This document shows positions 18,496 to 26,410 of a stretch of DNA of 64,000 nucleotides, piece by piece. Under the pieces are notes generated by a model, which was not told where the DNA came from, ran no database searches, and saw only the letters and a list, made by a program, of their open reading frames with translations. Origin of the DNA: Gemmatimonadaceae bacterium. Lineage in GTDB: Bacteria; Gemmatimonadota; Gemmatimonadetes; Gemmatimonadales; Gemmatimonadaceae. How positions within the stretch are numbered: position 1 is the stretch's first letter; each line of letters opens with the position of its first letter. A program made the translations under genes and the position numbers. The DNA is taken from contig JADZAN010000005.1 of the NCBI GenBank assembly GCA_020852815.1, positions 1 through 64,000 on the forward strand, written 5' to 3'.

Positions 18496-18656
18496 ACGCC
18501 CCCGGGCGCGGATGTCGGGGGATTTCCCCGCGAAGCGCGACGACCGGCGGTTGTCTTCCCGCGTCCCGCTCTCCATTTGTAGATCGGTGCCGCGCGCGTA
18601 GGGGCGGCACGAAGCCATCCGCCATACGGCAGCGCTCCGTTACCGGAGAAGACGTC

Positions 18657-19601
18657 ATGCGTGCCTTCCTGGTCCCACTCGACGGCTCGGCGCTGGCCGA
18701 GTCGGCCCTGCACACCGCCATCGCCCTCGCCCGCCGGTCGCCGGGAGCGCGACTCGAGGCGCTCGTCGTCCTCGCCCCTCCTCCCGCCGTGGTCCAGGTG
18801 AGCGGCGCCCCGGTCACCGACCGCCGCTTCGACCATGACCTCTATGCGGAGATGGAGCGCTACGCGGCCGCGATGCGCCAGCAGCTCCTCACGCTCGCCC
18901 CCGAGCTCGCGCCGTCGCTCACGCTGCTCTACGGCGACGCCGCCGAGCGCATCGCGCACTTCGCGCGTGAAGGCGAGTTCGACCTCATCGTCATGACGAC
19001 GCACGGGCGCACCGGGGTAAGCCGCGCCTGGCTGGGGAGCGTCGCCGATGGCGTGCTCCGCCTTTCCAGCGTTCCGGTCCTCCTGCTGCGAGAGGAGACG
19101 GCGGGTGCCACGCGCCCGGCGCTGTCGCCAGGCGCCACGGTGGTCGTCCCCCTCGACGAGGGGAACGTGAGCGAGGAGATACTCTCCGACGTGCTGGGAC
19201 TCGCGGGAACCGATGCGCTCATTCACCTCGTCCACGTGGTGGTCCCCGCGCGGTGGCTCCCCCCGCCTTCGGCGCTCGAGGTCGTCGCGGCGGGCGAGAC
19301 CGCCGCCGTCGTCGATCAAGGCGAGCTGACCCAGGAGCAGCGCCACGCAGCGATGCAGCGGCTCGACCGCGTGGCGGGGCAACTGCGCGCGCGCGGAGTC
19401 GAGGCGACGGTGGAGGTCGTGGTGCACGCGAGGGCAGCGGAGGCGATACTCGCCTGCGCGGAGCGGGCCCGTGCATCATTGATTGCCATGACGACGCACG
19501 CGCGAAAAGGAGCCGGGCGCCTCTTGTTAGGCAGCGTGGCCGACAAGGTCGTGCGCGCGGCCCCGGTCCCGGTCCTCGTTCGCATGCCCACGCACCGCTG
19601 A
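18657..19601 (+). CDS. Universal stress protein, tandem UspA domains
   Basis: A 314-residue protein with two Usp domains. Domain 1 starts FLVPLDGSALAESAL and carries the nucleotide-binding signature THGRTGVSRAWLGSVAD; domain 2 begins near residue 160 (TVVVPLDEGNVSEEI) and ends with MTTHARKGAGRLLLGSVAD. Both keep the ATP-binding-type pattern. It is followed 13 bp later by a second Usp gene, so they are probably co-transcribed. Usp proteins help survival during stress; the exact ligand is unknown. Confidence 0.9.
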   Translation: MRAFLVPLDGSALAESALHTAIALARRSPGARLEALVVLAPPPAVVQVSGAPVTDRRFDHDLYAEMERYAAAMRQQLLTLAPELAPSLTLLYGDAAERIAHFAREGEFDLIVMTTHGRTGVSRAWLGSVADGVLRLSSVPVLLLREETAGATRPALSPGATVVVPLDEGNVSEEILSDVLGLAGTDALIHLVHVVVPARWLPPPSALEVVAAGETAAVVDQGELTQEQRHAAMQRLDRVAGQLRARGVEATVEVVVHARAAEAILACAERARASLIAMTTHARKGAGRLLLGSVADKVVRAAPVPVLVRMPTHR

Positions 19602-19614
19602 CGCGAGAGCTGCC

Positions 19615-20565
19615 ATGCCGATCCTGTGTGGAACCGACTTCTCCCCAGCCGCCACGGGGGCGGTGGACGCGGCGGTGGCCATCGCGCGCCGCGCCAGGCT
19701 TCCGCTCTCGCTCGTGCACGCCGAGGGGCACCCATTGCACCTGTCGGCACTGCCCGACACGTCGCACGGGATGCGCGACGCCGCGGCGCGCCACGCGCAG
19801 GTGCTCGAGCGGCTCGAGCGCGCCGTGGCGGCGGCGCGCACGCACGACGTTGTGGCTGACGGAACGCTCGACGCGCGCAGCGCCGACGTCGCCCTGCTCG
19901 ACCGGGCCCGGCACCCTGGCGTCGAGCTCCTCGTCCTCGGCGCGCTGGGTCACACCGCGCTGGAGCGCCTCCTCCTGGGGAGCGTTGCCGAGCGCGTCAC
20001 CATGTCGTCGCCGCGCCCCGTGATCGTCGTGCGCGACGGCGCACCGTGGCGCCAGTGGGACGCGCATCGCGCCCCGCTGCGCGTGGCCGTCGCCTTCGAC
20101 TCCGGCGCCTCGGCGCGCGACGCGCTGGCCTGGGCCGGGTGGCTCGCGTCGCTGGGTGAGGTTCGCCTCTCGGCGTGCTGGGTCGTCCACCCCGCCTTCG
20201 AGAACGAGCGGCACGGCGCCTCGGGCGAAGGGGCCGGCATCGAACTCCTCCCCGCCACGCTCGACGCCCTCACCAGCGAACTGGCGCGCCGTACTCGCGA
20301 GGTCCTCCCCGACCGCCCCGTCTCGTTGCAGCTGGAGGCCAACATGGGGCGCGTCGATGGCGCACTGGTCGACTGGTCGCGGCGCGAACATGCCGACCTG
20401 CTCGTGGTTGGCTCGCACCAGCGACACGGCTTCGAACGCCTGTGGAACGCCTCGATCTCTCGCGGCTTGCTCCACCACGCCCCCATGAGCGTAGCGGTCG
20501 TCCCGCACGCCATGTCCGGCGCTGGCGCGGCCGCCGATTCCGGCGCGGGTGACGGCTTGGCGTGA
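19615..20565 (+). CDS. Universal stress protein, tandem UspA domains (second half degenerate)
   Basis: A 316-residue protein starting MPILCGTDFSPAATGAVDAA. Domain 1 has LGALGHTALERLLLGSVAER, a recognisable Usp nucleotide-loop variant. Domain 2 (from about residue 150, LRVAVAFDSGASARDALAWA) ends VGSHQRHGFERLWNASISRG, where the usual GxxG...GS loop has lost its second glycine and GS. This suggests a structural rather than ATP-binding second domain. It pairs with the Usp gene at 18657. Confidence 0.88.
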   Translation: MPILCGTDFSPAATGAVDAAVAIARRARLPLSLVHAEGHPLHLSALPDTSHGMRDAAARHAQVLERLERAVAAARTHDVVADGTLDARSADVALLDRARHPGVELLVLGALGHTALERLLLGSVAERVTMSSPRPVIVVRDGAPWRQWDAHRAPLRVAVAFDSGASARDALAWAGWLASLGEVRLSACWVVHPAFENERHGASGEGAGIELLPATLDALTSELARRTREVLPDRPVSLQLEANMGRVDGALVDWSRREHADLLVVGSHQRHGFERLWNASISRGLLHHAPMSVAVVPHAMSGAGAAADSGAGDGLA

Positions 20566-20693
20566 CGAGGGGGCGAGGCGGCGAGGCGCCTTCCCAACAC
20601 ACGCGTTCAGCTCCCTTGTCGCCGGTGCGCAACGAATGTCGCAGGCTGGAATTGGCGTCATGCCGCGCGGCTTTCGCGCGTTACGCATCTCGC

Positions 20694-20708
20694 GTCCGGA
20701 TTCCGGAC
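20694..20708. promoter_or_regulatory. Perfect 7-bp inverted repeat, possible operator
   Basis: GTCCGGATTCCGGAC (arms GTCCGGA/TCCGGAC, one central base) lies in the 312-bp gap between the Usp genes and the polysaccharide operon. It could be a regulator site or a small hairpin; nothing else identifies the binder. Confidence 0.35.
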
Positions 20709-20834
20709 AGACATGCACGGCTTTCCCCGACTGACGAGTGATGCACTCGCGCGGTCTGCGCTGCGATTCCGCCGGTTTCAGGCGCGTAGCAACCCAAAAA
20801 CCGGAGTCGGAGCCCGGGCTATCTGCGAGGTTTT

Positions 20835-20850
20835 TGTGATCTAGATCACG
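20835..20850 (+). promoter_or_regulatory. CRP/FNR-family binding site upstream of the polysaccharide operon
   Basis: TGTGATCTAGATCACG matches the CRP consensus TGTGA-N6-TCACA in nine of ten positions and has a perfectly symmetric centre. It ends 27 bp before the first ATG of the operon (20878), within the 312-bp gap 20566-20877. The position, near or downstream of a promoter, could mean repression or activation depending on the transcription start, which I cannot place. Apart from this site and the inverted repeat at 20694 I see nothing in the gap. Confidence 0.6.
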
Positions 20851-20877
20851 GCACAGGACCTGCGATGAAACGGGCTC

Positions 20878-22104
20878 ATGCGCATCCTGTCGCTCGCCAA
20901 CATCACGCCGTATCCGGCGCGAGGTGGCATTCACCTGCGGATCCTGAACCTCCTGTCGCGCGTTGCCCAGCGCCACGAGGTGACGCTGGGTTGCCACTTC
21001 TGGGACGAGCGGGATCGGGAGAGCGGCGAGGTCCTGTCGCGCATGGGGATCCGGACCGTTGGCGGGATGGTCCGTTCGGGGTCGCTGCGTCAGCACGCGC
21101 TTCCGGGGATCCGGCGGGCGTTGCGCGGGATCCCGCCGGAGACCGCGCAGTACGAGTCGCCGGCGTTGCACCAGCTGGTCCAGCGTGGCGGCTATGACCT
21201 CCTCCACGTGGAGGAGACGATCCTCACGCCGTACGCGCGGTCAGTCGCGCCCGGCGAGCGCCCGCTCAAGGTCCTGACGCTGCACAACGTGCACTTCGCG
21301 CAGGACCGTCGCATTGCCGCCATCGAGCCATCGGCCGGGCGACGCGCCATGAAGCGGTGGAACGCGCAGTGGATGTGGCACTACGAGCCGCGCGTCGCGC
21401 GAGAGTTCGATCGCATCATTGCGGTGTCGGAGGACGATCGGCGCACGCTGCTGGCGCGCGACGCCGCGCTCCCCATCGCCGTGGTCCCCAATGGCGTGGA
21501 CACGCGCGCGCTGCAGCCGCTCCCCGAGCACGGCGGCCGGCCGTCGATCCTCTTCGTGGGCTCGATGGCCTACCGACCGTGTGCAGACGCCGCCATCTGG
21601 CTCGTGCGCGAGATCCTGCCGCGTCTTCGCGCCACCATTCCCGACGCCGAGGTCTGGATCGTGGGGAAGTTCCCGCCTGCCGACGTGCTGGCGCTGGCCG
21701 GCGCCGGCGTCTTCGTCATGGGTGAGGTCCCCGACGTCGTCCCGTATTACGCGCGCGCGAGTCTCTCCGTCGTGCCGCTGCGTGCCGGAGGCGGGACGCG
21801 CCTCAAGATCCTGGAGTCGATGGCGCTGGGGCGCGTGGTGGTGTCCACCGCGCTGGGTGCCGAGGGACTCGATGTGTCAGACGGTCGCGATATCGTGCTC
21901 GCCGAGTCGGCCGACGCGATGGCAGACGCCATTGCCGGTTTGTTGCGGGACACCGCGCGTCGCCAGGCGATTGCGCGCACGGCGCGCGCGCTGGTGGAGC
22001 GGTCGTACGACTGGGACGACATCGCCGAGCAGCAGCTCGGGGTCTTCGAGGAGCTCGAGGCGTCCTCACGCGAGCGCCGGGCGATGGCATCACTTCCCCA
22101 ATGA
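20878..22104 (+). CDS. GT4-family glycosyltransferase (first gene of polysaccharide operon)
   Basis: A 408-residue GT-B enzyme. The N-terminal Rossmann half begins MRILSLANITPYPARGGIHLR, with the glycine-rich acceptor loop. The C-terminal half starts with FVGSMAYRPCADAAIWLVRE and has the donor-binding region VVPLRAGGGTRLKILESMAL, whose E(S)MALG corresponds to the GT4 E-x7-E area. This arrangement is typical of sugar transferases in exopolysaccharide clusters, including those of the PEP-CTERM/exosortase type, though no exosortase is visible. It is cytoplasmic, transferring a nucleotide-sugar to a lipid-linked acceptor. The GT25 gene follows after 3 bp. Confidence 0.9.
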   Translation: MRILSLANITPYPARGGIHLRILNLLSRVAQRHEVTLGCHFWDERDRESGEVLSRMGIRTVGGMVRSGSLRQHALPGIRRALRGIPPETAQYESPALHQLVQRGGYDLLHVEETILTPYARSVAPGERPLKVLTLHNVHFAQDRRIAAIEPSAGRRAMKRWNAQWMWHYEPRVAREFDRIIAVSEDDRRTLLARDAALPIAVVPNGVDTRALQPLPEHGGRPSILFVGSMAYRPCADAAIWLVREILPRLRATIPDAEVWIVGKFPPADVLALAGAGVFVMGEVPDVVPYYARASLSVVPLRAGGGTRLKILESMALGRVVVSTALGAEGLDVSDGRDIVLAESADAMADAIAGLLRDTARRQAIARTARALVERSYDWDDIAEQQLGVFEELEASSRERRAMASLPQ

Positions 22105-22107
22105 CGG

Positions 22108-22935
22108 ATGTTTGACGCGACCTACGTAATCAATCTGGACCGGTCGGTGGATCGTTGGGCGCATGCCCAGCGCATCACGGCGTTGGCGGGGCTCCCGAAC
22201 GTCATCCGCTTCTCGGCGGTGGATGGGCGGGCGCTCGGTGCGCAGGGGATGGAATCGCTGCAGCGGCGCGGGGTGCTGTCGACCGACCTCTCGCGCTTCT
22301 CCGCGGGGTGTTACGAGGGGGAGATTGGATGCGCGGTGAGCCATGCGTTGGTCCTGCAGGACATCCTGGAGCGCGGGTGGCGCACGGCGCTGGTCCTCGA
22401 GGACGACGTCGAACTGGCGGGCGATCCGGCCACATGGCGCGCACGCAGTGAGGCGGCGTTTCGTGACCTTCCGCGCGACTGGGAGGCCTGGTACCTCTAC
22501 CGCTGCTTCGACATCGAGCATCGTGTGCGGCGCCTGTCGCCGCGCACGGTGGTTCCGTGGGTGCCGCAGGGTGGGGCGGCGTACGCATTGAGCGCCACGG
22601 GGGCGGCCATCTTCCACAAGGCGCTCACGCCGGTGGGCGACGCCGTCGATCGCGTCTATATGGACGTGGTGAAGGCGCGCGCCATCAAGGCGTTTGCCGC
22701 CTCGCCGCTCCTGATCGACCCCGGCGTGCAGCCGTCGGTGATCAACCTGGACAACCCGTCCAAGGAATGGGTGGAGGACGGGGTCAATCGCCCGCCCGAG
22801 TACTGGCCGGTGACGCACCTGGCCCACCTGGGCGAGTCGGTCCCGGAAGCGCCGCCACCGTTACACACGCGGGCATGGCAGGCGGGGCTGCGCACCTTTG
22901 GTCGTCTCCTGGGACGACAGGACCGTACCGCCTGA
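22108..22935 (+). CDS. GT25-family glycosyltransferase (LPS/glycan biosynthesis)
   Basis: A 275-residue protein matching the GT25 family of lipooligosaccharide galactosyltransferases. It has ATYVINLDRSVDRWAHAQ at the start, the family signature EIGCAVSHALVLQ, the metal-binding EDD in ALVLEDDVEL, and VPWVPQGGAAYALSATGAA in the donor region. It is likely a cytoplasmic enzyme adding one sugar to the growing chain. Its TGA overlaps the ATG of the next gene by one base. Confidence 0.9.
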   Translation: MFDATYVINLDRSVDRWAHAQRITALAGLPNVIRFSAVDGRALGAQGMESLQRRGVLSTDLSRFSAGCYEGEIGCAVSHALVLQDILERGWRTALVLEDDVELAGDPATWRARSEAAFRDLPRDWEAWYLYRCFDIEHRVRRLSPRTVVPWVPQGGAAYALSATGAAIFHKALTPVGDAVDRVYMDVVKARAIKAFAASPLLIDPGVQPSVINLDNPSKEWVEDGVNRPPEYWPVTHLAHLGESVPEAPPPLHTRAWQAGLRTFGRLLGRQDRTA

Positions 22936-25415
22936 TGACACGCGTCCCGTCCCGGATTTTCCAGGTGGTGTGGGGCTTCGACCAGTTTGGGGGGTTGGAG
23001 CACCACCTGACGGAGCTGTCGCTCGCGCTGGCGCGCCGCGGCGCCGAGGTGCTGGTGTTCTCCGAGGTTCCGGTATCGGGGACAAACGCCTACGTGCGCC
23101 GACTGCGCGATGCGGGGATCGCGGTGAGCGGGGCGGGGCTCGCCGCCGGTGCGGCGAACGCGGTGGGGCAGCTCCCGCTGGCCCCGGTCTGGTCGGGGGC
23201 TGCGCGGGTCATGGCGGGGCTTCGCTCGTTAGGCGAGCGCCTCCCCACCAACGCGCGCGTCACGGAACCGGACGTCGAGGCGGTGTTGGCGCAGCGCCTG
23301 TACCATCCGGTCACGCAGGACCTCTTTGCCCGGCTCGACGCGGCCGCCGACGCCGCCCCCCCCGACGTGGTGCACGTGCACGGCTCGCGGCTGGGGCAGT
23401 GGTGGGTGCTGCAATGGGCCACCGCGCGCGGCATCCCGACCGTTTACACGGAGCACGTCACGCTCGACGAGTGGGGCGGCCCCCGCGACGCCGGCTCGGT
23501 GGACGTGATGCGCGAGCACGCCGGCGTTATCGCCTGTGTCTCGGAGCGATCGCGTGTGAGCCTTCACGCCACGCTGGGTGACGAGGTCCCCGTGGCGGTG
23601 GTGCGGCATGTGGTCGAGGACGCGGGGCCGGTGCGTTCGCCGTCGTCCGACGGCCCGCTCCGTCTCCTGTGCGCGGCCCGGCTCAATCCGTACAAGGGGA
23701 TCGACGTCCTTCTGCACGCGGTGGCGCGCGCCCGCGGCGCCGGCGCCGACCTCAAACTGACGATTGCAGGCGACGGCCCCGAGCGGCAGCGGCTGGGCGA
23801 GCTCGCGTTCGCCCTGGGGCTCAAGGACATCCACTTCCTGGGGGCGGTGGCCCCGGCGTGGGTGAGCACGCTGATGCGCGACGACGACGTCGTGGTCCTC
23901 CCGTCGCGCGGCGAGGGGCTCCCCGTGGCGCTGGTGGAGGCAATGGCCTGCGGGCGCGCCGTCGTGGCCACGCGCAGCGGCGGCAACGCCGAGGTGGTGC
24001 GCCACGGCGAGACGGGACTCCTCGTCGATTCCGAGCGCCCCGACCAGCTGGCGGACGCGCTGTTGCAGCTGTCGAACGACCGCCCGCTGGTCGAGCGCCT
24101 GGGCAACACGGCGCGCCAGGCCTGGCAGGACGGCGGCTGGAGCGCCGACGACGTCGTCGCCGAGACGGTGGAGCTGTATCGCGCCGCCGCCCGCCGCCGC
24201 CGTCGCGACCCGATGGCCGAGCGCGCCGAGGACACGGCGTCGGAGCGCGTGCGCTCGATCTGCCTCGTGACGTGGAGCCTGCACGGCGAGGGGGCGATGA
24301 TCGATCACATCCGGTCGCTGGCGCTGCAGCTCGCCAGCCGCAACGTGTCGGTGACGATCCTCGCGTCGTCGGTGCGCGCCCCGTCGCGTCGCCTCGTGGC
24401 GGAACTGGAGCGCGCAGGCGTCGAGGTGCGCGTGGGAACGCCACTGGCGCGCGGGCGCGCGGTGGCGCGCGCGGCGATGGATCGCGTGCGCTGGTCGCTG
24501 CGCCACGGCCGCCGCGGCGGGATTCGCAAGGCCGCGGTCAACGCAGGGCTCAACCTCCTGGCGATGCTCGCCGAACGCGTGCGCGAAGGGCGCCCGAGCG
24601 TGGTGCACGTGCACGGATGGCGCCTCGGCCTTGCCGCCGTGGGAACCTGGGGGCGCACGGTCGGCATTCCCGTGGTCTACACCGAGCATGCAGGGCCCGA
24701 GGCGTGGCTCGGCGCGCCGCCACCTAACGAGGCCGACCTCGAGGGGGCGCGGGCCGCGGTCGTCCTCACCTCGGCACACGCCGAGACGGCGCACCTCCTG
24801 GGTGGCGTGGTCCAGGCGCCGGTGCACGCGCTTTCGCACGGAAACGACGCCGTCCTCGCGCTCGGCGCCGCCCCCGCGCACGCGCTGCAGGCCCCGCGCG
24901 AACAGGATGAGGCCGTGCGCCTGGTGGCGGTCGTGGCCGACGCCGAGGAACGCACGCGCGTCGAGGACGCGCTGGAACGCATCAGCGCGCGCACGCCGGC
25001 GCTCGAAGCACTGGTGATCGCGTCGCCGGCGGCTGCAAGCCGTGGGACCACCGAGACGCACCTGGCCGGGATCTCGCGCGACGCGCTGGCGAGCGCCGAC
25101 ATCGTGTACCTGTCCCCGCACGCCGCATGCGCCGCCCGCATTGGCGGCTTCGTGGTCGCCTGCGGCGTTCCCCTCATCCTGGGGGGAGCCGTGGCGCAGT
25201 TGCCGCTGGTGCACCGCGCGAGCGCGCTCGTGGTGAAGGAAGACGCGGCGACCATCGCCGACGCGATCGACGAGCTGGCGCGCGACTCGATGCTGTCGTT
25301 CGCGCTCGCCGTCGCCGCGCGCCGGCGGGTGCCGGCGGTCGACGGACGCACGGGGATCGAGCAGCTCCTCGCCGACGAAGCGTTGGCGACTTACGCGGAT
25401 GCCCTCGAGGCGTGA
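22935..25415 (+). CDS. Tandem glycosyltransferase: active-type GT4 domain fused to a degenerate GT4-like domain
   Basis: An 826-residue protein starting MTRVPSRIFQVVWGFDQFGG, with the start fixed by its one-base overlap with the previous stop. Residues 1-425 form a complete GT4 (VHVHGSRLGQWWV, AARLNPYKGIDVLLHA, LPSRGEGLPVALVEAMACGR with both Glu residues). After a linker of Arg repeats, residues about 435-826 start a second GT-B fold (LVTWSLHGEGAMIDHIRSLA, VVHVHGWRLGLAAVG, PVVYTEHAGPEAWL). This half lacks the ARL-K and E-x7-E donor motifs, so it is probably non-catalytic. The first domain is clearly paralogous to the GT4 part of the gene at 26407. Confidence 0.85.
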   Translation: MTRVPSRIFQVVWGFDQFGGLEHHLTELSLALARRGAEVLVFSEVPVSGTNAYVRRLRDAGIAVSGAGLAAGAANAVGQLPLAPVWSGAARVMAGLRSLGERLPTNARVTEPDVEAVLAQRLYHPVTQDLFARLDAAADAAPPDVVHVHGSRLGQWWVLQWATARGIPTVYTEHVTLDEWGGPRDAGSVDVMREHAGVIACVSERSRVSLHATLGDEVPVAVVRHVVEDAGPVRSPSSDGPLRLLCAARLNPYKGIDVLLHAVARARGAGADLKLTIAGDGPERQRLGELAFALGLKDIHFLGAVAPAWVSTLMRDDDVVVLPSRGEGLPVALVEAMACGRAVVATRSGGNAEVVRHGETGLLVDSERPDQLADALLQLSNDRPLVERLGNTARQAWQDGGWSADDVVAETVELYRAAARRRRRDPMAERAEDTASERVRSICLVTWSLHGEGAMIDHIRSLALQLASRNVSVTILASSVRAPSRRLVAELERAGVEVRVGTPLARGRAVARAAMDRVRWSLRHGRRGGIRKAAVNAGLNLLAMLAERVREGRPSVVHVHGWRLGLAAVGTWGRTVGIPVVYTEHAGPEAWLGAPPPNEADLEGARAAVVLTSAHAETAHLLGGVVQAPVHALSHGNDAVLALGAAPAHALQAPREQDEAVRLVAVVADAEERTRVEDALERISARTPALEALVIASPAAASRGTTETHLAGISRDALASADIVYLSPHAACAARIGGFVVACGVPLILGGAVAQLPLVHRASALVVKEDAATIADAIDELARDSMLSFALAVAARRRVPAVDGRTGIEQLLADEALATYADALEA

Positions 25416-25429
25416 GTCGGAGTGCCGGG

Positions 25430-26410
25430 ATGACGCTGGTGAGCGTGGTGATTCCGTTGTACAACCGACGCCGCTACATCGTCGGTACGGTCGAGAGCGT
25501 GCTCGCGCAGCGTCATCCCGGCGTCGAGGTGCTCGTGATCGACGACGGCTCGAGCGATGGCTCGCCCGAACTCGTCGAGGCAACGTTTGGCGATCGCGTG
25601 CGCCTGGTGCGCCTGCCGCACAACGTGGGGCGATCGACGGCGCGCAACCTGGGGTGGGAGATGGCGCGCGGTGAGCTGGTCGCCTTCCTCGACTCCGACG
25701 ACCTCTGGCTCCCCGACAAGCTGTCGCGCCAGGTGGAGCACTTCCGCGATCCTTCCGTCGTGCTCGTGCACTGCTGGGTGGGGAAGATCGACGCCGAGGG
25801 GGAGCCGCTCGTGCGTGACGGCGAGGCGCTGGCGCGCGAGTTCGCGCGCGCGCTGGAGCGCGGCTACGGCTACGGGGGCATCACCGAGACGTGGAGCCGC
25901 CTCTACACATCGGCAGCGGTGGTGCGGCGCGAGGCGCTGCAGGCCAGTGGGGGCTTCGACCCGCGGCTGTCGAACTTCGAGGACTGGGATGTCCTCTGGC
26001 GCATTGCCAAGGGGGGGCGCGTGGTGACGGTCCCCGAGCCGCTCGTGCTGCATCGCACCCACGACGACAACACGACGTCGAGCTGGGCCGACGCGGCCAA
26101 GCCGTGGCTCGAGGTGATGCGCAAGCACCTGCGCGAGTTGCAGCCGACGGATAGCGGGCCGGAGGCGCGGCGAGCGCGGCACAATCTCTACCTCAACATG
26201 TCGCTGGGCGAGTACTGGCGCCGGCGCCACTGGGCGTCGCGGTGGTGGATGTGGCGCGCCCTCCTCGTCGATCCCCGCCCGCTGCGCAATCCGGGGTACT
26301 ACATGTGGGGAGCGCCCCTCCTCAACGCCTTCCTTCCCGGCGCCCTCGCCGATCGCGTGGCCCGGCGGTGGAACGTGGACCGCTACCTCGGGACCCCGAG
26401 GCCCGCATGA
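25430..26410 (+). CDS. GT2-family glycosyltransferase
   Basis: A 326-residue GT-A enzyme. It has SVVIPLYNRRRYIVGTVESV at the N-terminus, then VLVIDDGSSDGSPEL (nucleotide-binding Asp), FLDSDDLWLPDKL (the DxD metal motif) and FEDWDVLWRIA, giving the ED-type catalytic base region. I use the ATG at 25430; an in-frame GTG at 25412 overlaps the previous stop as GTGA and could be the coupled start. The stop overlaps the next ATG (ATGA at 26407). It probably adds one residue to the polysaccharide or a glycan-modification branch. Confidence 0.9.
   Translation: MTLVSVVIPLYNRRRYIVGTVESVLAQRHPGVEVLVIDDGSSDGSPELVEATFGDRVRLVRLPHNVGRSTARNLGWEMARGELVAFLDSDDLWLPDKLSRQVEHFRDPSVVLVHCWVGKIDAEGEPLVRDGEALAREFARALERGYGYGGITETWSRLYTSAAVVRREALQASGGFDPRLSNFEDWDVLWRIAKGGRVVTVPEPLVLHRTHDDNTTSSWADAAKPWLEVMRKHLRELQPTDSGPEARRARHNLYLNMSLGEYWRRRHWASRWWMWRALLVDPRPLRNPGYYMWGAPLLNAFLPGALADRVARRWNVDRYLGTPRPA

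Noticed and set aside
18516-18530. CGGGG/CCCCG hairpin after crcB as a terminator
   Set aside because: The stem is only 5 bp and no T-run follows, which is too weak to call in GC-rich DNA.
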